Below are positions 1-5,170 of a stretch of DNA of 5,170 nt, piece by piece. The notes beneath the pieces are model-generated. The model saw only the letters and a program-made list of their open reading frames with translations. It was not told the origin of the DNA and searched no databases. How positions within the stretch are numbered: the first letter of the stretch is position 1; every line of letters starts with the position of its first letter. The stretch spans positions 1 through 5,170 of the forward strand of contig JAFROA010000413.1 in assembly GCA_017429885.1 (NCBI GenBank), given 5' to 3'. The position numbers were made by a program, and so were the translations under genes. The DNA comes from Bacteroidales bacterium. Lineage in GTDB: Bacteria; Bacteroidota; Bacteroidia; Bacteroidales; UBA932.

Positions 1-569
<569 letters not shown>

Positions 570-575
570 AAAAGG

Positions 576-583
576 TATATTCG
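576..583 (+). promoter_or_regulatory. Possible -7 element for the peptidase operon
   Basis: TATATTCG at 576-583 differs from the Bacteroidota -7 consensus TAnnTTTG at one position. It ends 5 bases before the ATG at 589, so a start at the usual distance would place the 5' end on or next to the start codon, producing a leaderless or nearly leaderless transcript. There is no clear TTTG at the -33 position; only a T-run at about 549-553. This is the best plus-strand candidate in the 85-bp divergent spacer, but it is weak. The operon might instead use a more degenerate element near 544-551. Confidence 0.25.
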
Positions 584-588
584 CGGCT

Positions 589-1593
589 ATGAGAAAATAT
601 ATTCTCAACCCGGAGACACTCCTTTACGAGATCAAGGAAGCATCCTTAAGATCAAAGCTTTTGAAGTGGCTCCTTCTTTTGGCCGGCAGCTTGGCGCTGT
701 CGGTGCTTTATCTGTGGGTGTTCACGTCCGTGTTAGGGATGGATCTCCCCAAGACCGCTTTGCTCAAGGCTGAGAAGGCGCGTTGGGATGCCAGGATATC
801 ACTCATGAACTCGAGGCTTGACCGTTACGAGAGCAACCTTGATGAGTTGAGGATAAGAGATGATGATATCTACAGGTCAATCTATGGAATGAACGAGATC
901 CCGATGTCTGTGAGAACCGCGGGTATCGGCGGTGTTGACCGTTACTCTTACCTGGATGGACTCGAGTCCTCAAACACTTTGAAAAACACGGTCTTGAGGT
1001 TGGACCGCATCACCAGGATGACTTATGTCCAAAGTAAGTCTTTCGACGAGGTGGCTGATGTCTCAAAGAGGGCTGGGGACATGGTGTCCTGCATCCCCGC
1101 CGTGCCACCTATAATCCCGGATCCGTCAAAATACACCCTCACCAGTCAGTTTGGATACAGGACGGACCCGTTTACAGGAAGCTCTAAGCTACATACTGGA
1201 GTGGACTTGGCTATGAAGCCCGGTAATCCGGTGTTCGCCACCGGAGATGGTGTGGTTGAGGCGGTTGCGTTTGATTTCTTCGGCTACGGCAACTGTGTGG
1301 ACATTGATCATGGATTCGGCTATAAGACCCGTTACGCCCACCTGAACACCATAACCGTGATAGAGGGGATGAAGGTCAAGCGCGGAGAAAAGATAGGGGA
1401 GAGCGGACAGTCCGGAAGGGCCAGCGGGCCTCATCTCCATTATGAGGTTTTCTACAAAGGCGAAAGGGTCAATCCGATGAACTACTTCGATCTCTCGATG
1501 TCCAAGCAAGAGTATGTCGCCATGGTGGAGAGCCGTAACGCTGATAAAGACGACACCCCGCAAAGGCGCTCATTCAGCGTTAGTCTCAGGTAA
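589..1593 (+). CDS. Membrane-anchored M23 (LytM-type) metallopeptidase, first paralog
   Basis: This is a 334-residue predicted zinc endopeptidase that would cut peptide cross-links of peptidoglycan, or regulate enzymes that do, in the periplasm. Residues 1-25 are a basic cytosolic lead (KYILNPETLLYE). Residues 26-49 form one transmembrane signal anchor with no obvious cleavage site. Residues 55-95 look like a coiled coil and end in DDDIYRSIY (91-99). The M23 domain runs from about 183 to 300 and has a complete ligand set: H202 and D206 in HTGVD, H251 in RYAHL, and H282/H284 in PHLHYE. A polar tail (301-334) follows. The next gene, a paralog, starts 6 bp after the stop. Because all metal ligands are kept, an active enzyme is likely, but a non-cutting regulator such as EnvC or NlpD types cannot be excluded by sequence. 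Substrate is unknown. Confidence 0.92.
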   Translation: MRKYILNPETLLYEIKEASLRSKLLKWLLLLAGSLALSVLYLWVFTSVLGMDLPKTALLKAEKARWDARISLMNSRLDRYESNLDELRIRDDDIYRSIYGMNEIPMSVRTAGIGGVDRYSYLDGLESSNTLKNTVLRLDRITRMTYVQSKSFDEVADVSKRAGDMVSCIPAVPPIIPDPSKYTLTSQFGYRTDPFTGSSKLHTGVDLAMKPGNPVFATGDGVVEAVAFDFFGYGNCVDIDHGFGYKTRYAHLNTITVIEGMKVKRGEKIGESGQSGRASGPHLHYEVFYKGERVNPMNYFDLSMSKQEYVAMVESRNADKDDTPQRRSFSVSLR

Positions 1594-1599
1594 GCTTCT

Positions 1600-2559
1600 A
1601 TGGCACGCAAAGAGAGATACGTGTTTGACAAGACCCGGATGGAGTTCCGAGAGGTGACCCGTTCGGTTTGGTCTGTATTCTGGAAAGGAGTGAAGTACTT
1701 CCTTGTCACAGCCTCTTTAGCCGTGGTCTATTACGTTGTGTTTTCCCTTGTCGTGAACACGGATTCCGAGAGGAAACTCAAGCGTGAGATCCAGATGTAC
1801 GAGCGGACATATGGGGAGATGGTTCAGAAAGAGAATCTTCTCGGGGATGTGTTGGACGGCTTGAAAGAAAAGGATAGCGAGATTTATCGCCAGCTTTTCA
1901 ACTCTGATTCTCCCGAACTCGGAGGAATGTATACCGGAGGACTCCTTTCCGCCATTGACTCAGTGGAAGACAAGGACATCATAGAATATGTCGGGAAAAA
2001 GCTGGAGTTGATGGAGAAGGCTTCCACTCGTATAGAGTCTAATTTCTTGAGGGTGATGGCCGTTCTTGACAGTGGTGGAGTGAAGTCGCTTCCACCTCTG
2101 TCAAATCCCTTGAGGGATTTTTCGTACGCCAGGACGGGCGCTACTGTCGGAAAAAGAATCAATCCTTTTTATAAGGTACCGTCGGATCATTGGGGACTGG
2201 ACTTGATCTCACAGCAGGGCGAGCCCGTATATGCTTCGGCGGACGGAGTCGTGAGATATGTTGATCACTCTTCCAAAGGATTGGGCAATGTCGTCGCCAT
2301 CAATCACGGCAATGGTTATGTAACCAGATACGCACATCTGGAGAACACCAGGGTGAGCAAAGGACAGAAGGTGTCCCGAGGTAAGCAGATAGGTCAAGTG
2401 GGAATGTCAGGCAACTCTTTCGCTCCGCATCTCCACTATGAGGTCCTGAAGGACTCTGCCCGTCTTGATCCACTTAACTTCATGTTCGCGTCTGTCACCC
2501 CTGAAGATTATATCGGGATGCTGTTCATGTCATCCAATACCGGTCAGTCAATGGACTAA
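1600..2559 (+). CDS. Membrane-anchored M23 (LytM-type) metallopeptidase, second paralog
   Basis: This 319-residue protein has the same plan as the gene before it: a basic cytosolic lead (residues 1-30, with ERYVFDKTRMEF), a transmembrane anchor (about 33-52), a coiled-coil stretch (about 56-95) ending in DSEIYRQLF (92-100), a second helical region (125-157), and an M23 domain (about 178-296). The zinc and active-site residues are present: H197 and D201 in HWGLD, H246 in RYAHL, and H277/H279 in PHLHYE. The entry to the domain is altered: the usual FGxRxxP strand reads VGKRINP, and the loop before H197 differs from the paralog. It is probably periplasmic and active on peptidoglycan. Three in-frame TAA codons in a row (2557-2565) end the gene, and MerR begins 13 bp later. 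Divergence from the first copy is high, so the duplication is old rather than recent. Confidence 0.92.
   Translation: MARKERYVFDKTRMEFREVTRSVWSVFWKGVKYFLVTASLAVVYYVVFSLVVNTDSERKLKREIQMYERTYGEMVQKENLLGDVLDGLKEKDSEIYRQLFNSDSPELGGMYTGGLLSAIDSVEDKDIIEYVGKKLELMEKASTRIESNFLRVMAVLDSGGVKSLPPLSNPLRDFSYARTGATVGKRINPFYKVPSDHWGLDLISQQGEPVYASADGVVRYVDHSSKGLGNVVAINHGNGYVTRYAHLENTRVSKGQKVSRGKQIGQVGMSGNSFAPHLHYEVLKDSARLDPLNFMFASVTPEDYIGMLFMSSNTGQSMD
2103..2122 (+). other. Terminator-like hairpin inside the second peptidase gene
   Basis: AAATCCC (2103-2109) and GGGATTT (2114-2120) form a perfect 7-bp inverted repeat around TTGA, and the right arm runs into five consecutive T (2118-2122). This resembles a small intrinsic terminator, but only three pairs are G-C and the T-tract is short and partly inside the stem. 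It lies in codons 168-175, in the linker before the catalytic domain. It may be chance; partial attenuation of downstream genes is only a possibility. Confidence 0.25.
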
Positions 2560-2572
2560 TAATAAAACAGAT

Positions 2573-2890
2573 ATGGAGAAATTATACTACACTATCGGAG
2601 AGGTTTCGGATCTTCTTGGGGAGAGCACATCCCTGGTCAGGTTCTGGTCCAATTCATTTCCGAAATACATAAAGCCTAAGAGGAACGCCAAGGGTAACCG
2701 GCTTTACACCGCCGAGGATCTGGAATGCCTTAAGCAGATACATCTTCTCGTCAAGGAGCAAGGCCTCACGCTCGAGGGTGCGTCCAAGAAACTGGCGGCG
2801 GAGAGGAAGAAGGTTGAGGGAAGGGTCAAGGTTCTGGATAGCTTGAAGGAGATCCGGAGTCAGTTGGTAGCGGTCAAGAAGTCGTTATGA
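2573..2890 (+). CDS. Short MerR-family DNA-binding protein
   Basis: This 105-residue protein is a single MerR-type winged helix-turn-helix domain with a short helical tail. Residues 4-26 (YYTIGEVSDLL, then STSLVRFW) form the helix-turn-helix. Residues 28-46, rich in Lys and ending GNRLYT, form the wing, and EDLECLKQIHLLV (48-60) is the following helix. Residues 61-105 are charged and helical, probably for dimerisation. There is no effector-binding domain and no cysteine cluster, so it is not a metal sensor of the classic MerR kind. I chose the ATG at 2573 because the protein then begins in the family-typical way; an earlier in-frame ATG at 2465 would overlap most of the peptidase C-terminus. 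The stop overlaps the Nif3 start by ATGA. From memory, Bacteroidota often carry such a gene beside an M23 peptidase. The target is unknown; self-regulation of this operon is an inference. Confidence 0.9.
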   Translation: MEKLYYTIGEVSDLLGESTSLVRFWSNSFPKYIKPKRNAKGNRLYTAEDLECLKQIHLLVKEQGLTLEGASKKLAAERKKVEGRVKVLDSLKEIRSQLVAVKKSL

Positions 2891-3666
2891 GGGTCAAGGA
2901 TATAACCTCGGCCATAGAGGATTTCGCGCCTCTATCAATTCAGGAGAGCTGGGATAATAGTGGACTGCTGGTCGGGTCTCCGGAGCAGGAGGTCCATGGA
3001 CTCTTGATCGGTTTTGATTGCACTCCCGAGTTGGTTGACGAGGCTGTCGCCGGTGGTATGGATATGATTGTCACTCATCACCCCTTGATATTCGGAGGAT
3101 TGAAGAGGATCTCGCCGGACGATCCAACTGGATCGGCGGTGATTAAGGCTGTCTCCTCGGGAATTGCCATATATGCGGCCCACACGACTGCGGATAAGGT
3201 TTTGGAAGGCGTCAGCGGTGCGATGGCGAGACGTCTTGGCCTTAAGAATATCACCGTTTTGGACGAGGAATCTGAAGGTGTAGGCTTGGGCGCTGTCGGA
3301 GACCTCCCTGAGCCGATGGGGGCGGAGACTTTTATAGAATACGTGAAAAACCGCCTGGGTGTGTCAGTGGCTCGCTGCTCCCGTCCGATAGATGTCCCAG
3401 TGTGCAGGGTGGCGATGTGTGGTGGCTCAGGATCATCGCTGATAGGGAAAGCGATGGAAGCTGGCGCTCAAGCCTATCTCTGCGGAGACATATCCTACCA
3501 CCATTTCTTCACTCCTAAAGGATTTATGGTCATTGATATAGGCCATTTCGAAGGGGAAGTGGAAATTTGCCATGTTTTATTTTCTCTGTTAAGGAAAAAA
3601 TTTCCTACCTTTGCAGTCCGTACCAGCGAGAAGCTAGGGGCGAGCAATCCGGTTTTTTATTATTAG
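2887..3666 (+). CDS. Nif3/YbgI-family dinuclear metal-centre protein, short form
   Basis: This is a 259-residue cytoplasmic protein of the Nif3-like family, whose members form hexameric rings with two metal ions per subunit. The molecular role remains poorly defined; the family is sometimes labelled as GTP cyclohydrolase I type 2 on weak grounds. The N-terminal ESWDNSGLLVG (20-30) is diagnostic. Likely metal ligands are H64 and H65 in THHPL, D103 in AHTTAD, H220 and E224 in DIGHFEGE, matching the E. coli YbgI ligand set in order and spacing. The usual HTNxDN motif reads HTTADK here, keeping the aspartate. There is no inserted PII-like middle domain, so the length is like YbgI rather than the roughly 370-residue YqfO form. 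Its start overlaps the MerR stop by 4 bp, implying translational coupling. A promoter for the next gene lies within its last codons. Confidence 0.93.
   Translation: MRVKDITSAIEDFAPLSIQESWDNSGLLVGSPEQEVHGLLIGFDCTPELVDEAVAGGMDMIVTHHPLIFGGLKRISPDDPTGSAVIKAVSSGIAIYAAHTTADKVLEGVSGAMARRLGLKNITVLDEESEGVGLGAVGDLPEPMGAETFIEYVKNRLGVSVARCSRPIDVPVCRVAMCGGSGSSLIGKAMEAGAQAYLCGDISYHHFFTPKGFMVIDIGHFEGEVEICHVLFSLLRKKFPTFAVRTSEKLGASNPVFYY
3581..3613 (+). promoter_or_regulatory. Bacteroidota promoter inside the Nif3 gene, driving the zinc-ribbon gene
   Basis: TACCTTTG at 3606-3613 is a perfect TAnnTTTG -7 element and is followed by CAGTCC, giving the TACCTTTGC form seen at strong promoters of this phylum. At the -33 position there is TTTC (3581-3584), one base from TTTG, 21 bases upstream. 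Transcription would start near 3618-3620, leaving a leader of about 65 bases before the ATG at 3685. The whole promoter is inside coding sequence for Nif3 residues 232-243. It would let the zinc-ribbon gene and dnaB be expressed independently of the peptidase operon. Confidence 0.6.
3592..3606. repeat. Inverted repeat between -33 and -7 of the internal promoter
   Basis: AGGAAA (3592-3597) and TTTCCT (3601-3606) form a perfect 6-bp inverted repeat around AAA, and the last base is also the first base of the -7 element. The placement would suit an operator, where a dimeric protein would block RNA polymerase. However, the codons here spell Arg-Lys-Lys-Phe-Pro in a conserved part of Nif3, so the symmetry could be a by-product of protein sequence. 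Confidence 0.3.
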
Positions 3667-3684
3667 TCAGATTTCAAAGCTACT

Positions 3685-4497
3685 ATGGCAACCAAGAAAA
3701 TCAAGAAAGTCGAGACACCTATAGACCAGAGGGAGACCTTTGTTTCCCTGCAGAAGAATTTCGCCGACTCCGAGATCAGCGTTGAGGAGAAACTCAAGAC
3801 GCTCTATGCGCTTCAAGAGGCTGACTCCGCGATTGACAAGATCATCCAGCTTCGTGGTGAGCTTCCTTCTGAGGTCGAGGCTCTTGAAGGTGAGGTGGCT
3901 GACCTTAAGGCCCGCCTCTCGCAGGGTGCCGCGGTGATCGACGCCTACAACCAGACTATCGCCGAGAACAAGCAGAATATTGTCGACTGCGATCTCCAGA
4001 TCGAGAAGTATCAGAAGCAGCTCGATGACATCTCCAATAGCCGTGAATATGATTCTATTAATAAAGAGATTGAGAATCAGGGACTTCTGCGTCAGATTGC
4101 CCAGAAGACCATCAACGACACCAGGGCTGCCATAATGGAGAGGAAGGAGGAGCAGGAGAGTCTCAAGGACTATATTTCCGTGAGAAGCGAGGATCTCAAG
4201 GCCAAGAAAGAAGAGCTCGCCACGATCGTGGAGTCCACATCGAAAGAGGAGGAGGCCCTTAAAGCCAAGAGGGATGAGTGCGCCGCCAAGATAGATCCCA
4301 GGACAATGAGCGCCTACGACCGTATCCGCGCCAGCGTCCACAACCATCTCGCCGTTGTATCTGTCTACAATGGTGACTCCTGCGGAGGTTGCTTCAACAC
4401 CATCACTCCCCAGCGTCTCGTCGAGATAGCCTCGAACAAGAAGCTGATCATCTGCGAGCATTGCGGCAGGATCATCGTCAATCCGGATTTCGAATAG
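3685..4497 (+). CDS. Coiled-coil C4 zinc-ribbon protein (DUF164/zf-RING_7, CT398-like)
   Basis: This 270-residue cytoplasmic protein has a basic, variable N-terminus (1-30), a long antiparallel coiled coil (about 35-205) and a C-terminal zinc ribbon. The ribbon has C233-x2-C236 and C257-x2-C260, a complete four-cysteine zinc site. The SNSREYDSINKEIE segment (117-130) is a family hallmark near the coiled-coil turn. Related proteins, Chlamydia CT398 and Helicobacter HP0958, bind sigma-54; HP0958 also binds a flagellin mRNA. The role in Bacteroidota is not established, so a nucleic-acid or polymerase-linked function is only an inference. All 20 leucines use CTN codons with no TTG or TTA, unlike the genes before it. 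It begins 18 bp after Nif3 and has its own likely promoter within Nif3. dnaB follows 10 bp later, so the two are probably co-transcribed. The open antisense frame over it is a coding shadow. Confidence 0.92.
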   Translation: MATKKIKKVETPIDQRETFVSLQKNFADSEISVEEKLKTLYALQEADSAIDKIIQLRGELPSEVEALEGEVADLKARLSQGAAVIDAYNQTIAENKQNIVDCDLQIEKYQKQLDDISNSREYDSINKEIENQGLLRQIAQKTINDTRAAIMERKEEQESLKDYISVRSEDLKAKKEELATIVESTSKEEEALKAKRDECAAKIDPRTMSAYDRIRASVHNHLAVVSVYNGDSCGGCFNTITPQRLVEIASNKKLIICEHCGRIIVNPDFE

Positions 4498-4507
4498 AAT
4501 TTAAGAT

Positions 4508-5170
4508 ATGCCTGACCAGCCTGGAAAACCATCAAGGAGAAAGGCCCAGGCAGTCAACCTGGACACTATAGGGCTTGAGATGGGGAACAAACCGCCTCAA
4601 GCCCTTGAAGTCGAAGAGGCTGTCCTCGGAGCTATGCTGATTGAGCCCTCGTCCGTCGATATGGCGCTTGAGGAGCTCTCTCCCTCATGCTTCTACGCCC
4701 CCCGTCACAGGATGATATACGAGGCCATGTCCGAGCTCGTGAACGAGCATACCTCGGTGGATATTGTGACCGTAAGCGCCAAACTGAGGGAAAAGGGCAA
4801 TCTCGAGGCCGTCGGTGGCCCCGTGGTGTTGGCTGGTCTCTCCGAGAAAGTGGGTGCCGCGGCGCATATCGAGTATTATGTGAAGATACTCAAGCAGAAA
4901 AGCATCCAGAGAGATCTTATCACTGCCTCCTATGAGATATTGAGAGACTCCTATGACGATTCTGTCAAGGTTGACCAGCTGATTGATGAAGCTCAGACCA
5001 AGGTCTATAACGCTATCCAGAATAACCTGAAAAAAGATGTCCAGGAAGTCGGCTCGATCATCAACGACGCCATGCGCGAGATCGAGAAGAACCAGAACAA
5101 CGCGGGAGGCTTGAGCGGGGTCCCTTCAGGGTTCCCTTCCCTGGACAGGATCACCCGCGGCTGGCAGAAA
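4508..5170 (+). CDS. dnaB: Replicative DNA helicase DnaB, N-terminal part (cut by right edge)
   Basis: DnaB is the hexameric ATP-driven helicase that unwinds DNA ahead of the replication fork and recruits primase. The 221 codons here run open to the window edge; complete proteins are about 450-520 residues. After a short basic lead (residues 1-30), the N-terminal domain begins at PQALEVEEAVLGAML (30-44) and includes CFYAPRHRMIYEAM (61-74) and VDIVTV (84-89), then AAAHIEYYVKIL (117-128). The linker helix region (165-195) leads into GLSGVPSGFPSLDRITRGWQ (residues 201-220), which in the family sits directly before the RecA-like ATPase core and its Walker A motif. Those catalytic motifs lie outside the window. 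The start at 4508 is the first ATG after the zinc-ribbon stop, preceded by an A/T-rich stretch and no Shine-Dalgarno sequence. No intein is visible in the portion present. Confidence 0.96.
   Translation, partial: MPDQPGKPSRRKAQAVNLDTIGLEMGNKPPQALEVEEAVLGAMLIEPSSVDMALEELSPSCFYAPRHRMIYEAMSELVNEHTSVDIVTVSAKLREKGNLEAVGGPVVLAGLSEKVGAAAHIEYYVKILKQKSIQRDLITASYEILRDSYDDSVKVDQLIDEAQTKVYNAIQNNLKKDVQEVGSIINDAMREIEKNQNNAGGLSGVPSGFPSLDRITRGWQK

Noticed and set aside
2465..2572. Upstream extension of the MerR frame to an earlier ATG
   Set aside because: It would overlap the peptidase C-terminus by about 95 bases and add 36 residues unlike any MerR lead. The ATG at 2573 gives the normal family start.
3640..3666. 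T-rich end of Nif3 (GGTTTTTTATTATTAG) as an intrinsic terminator
   Set aside because: The bases before the T-run offer only 3-bp stems, so there is no credible hairpin.
3667..4461. Long open frame on the minus strand (264 codons), leucine-rich
   Set aside because: It is exactly antisense to the zinc-ribbon coiled-coil gene. The Glu and Lys rich codons (GAG, AAG) read backwards as Leu (CTC, CTT), which produces an open, leucine-rich shadow. It has no promoter and no recognisable domain.

Overview
The window looks like ordinary chromosomal, housekeeping DNA from a member of the Bacteroidota, most likely Bacteroidales. The evidence is threefold. Candidate promoters match the Bacteroidota -7 consensus TAnnTTTG, including a perfect TACCTTTG at 3606-3613. 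Start codons lack clear Shine-Dalgarno sequences. The proteins also have the style of that phylum: membrane-anchored M23 peptidases with a short cytosolic Y-x-[LF]-[ND] lead, a one-domain MerR protein and a DUF164 zinc-ribbon protein. I cannot name a genus. Every protein assignment comes from reading motifs, not from a search.

Layout. Bases 1-503 on the minus strand are the first 167 codons of alanyl-tRNA synthetase (alaS), running off the left edge. An 85-bp AT-rich divergent spacer (504-588) carries a good alaS promoter. From 589 onward everything is on the plus strand and tightly packed: two adjacent, paralogous M23 (LytM-type) peptidases (589-1593 and 1600-2559), a short MerR-type protein (2573-2890), a short-form Nif3/YbgI metal-centre protein (2887-3666, overlapping MerR by 4 bp), a coiled-coil C4 zinc-ribbon protein (3685-4497), and the first 221 codons of replicative helicase dnaB (4508-5170, cut just before the Walker A region). 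No stretch over 300 bp is without a gene.

How it works together. The first four plus-strand genes probably form one transcription unit. The two peptidases are inner-membrane-anchored and have their catalytic domains in the periplasm, where they would cut or regulate peptidoglycan. MerR may regulate this unit. The last two genes can be transcribed from a second promoter lying inside the 3' end of the Nif3 gene. The zinc-ribbon gene downstream of that promoter uses only CTN leucine codons, unlike its neighbours, which fits a separate and stronger expression regime.

I looked for a novel system and did not find convincing evidence of one. The observations most worth checking are the tandem peptidase duplication with its shared non-catalytic motifs, the promoter and inverted repeat buried in Nif3 coding sequence, and a terminator-like hairpin inside the second peptidase gene.
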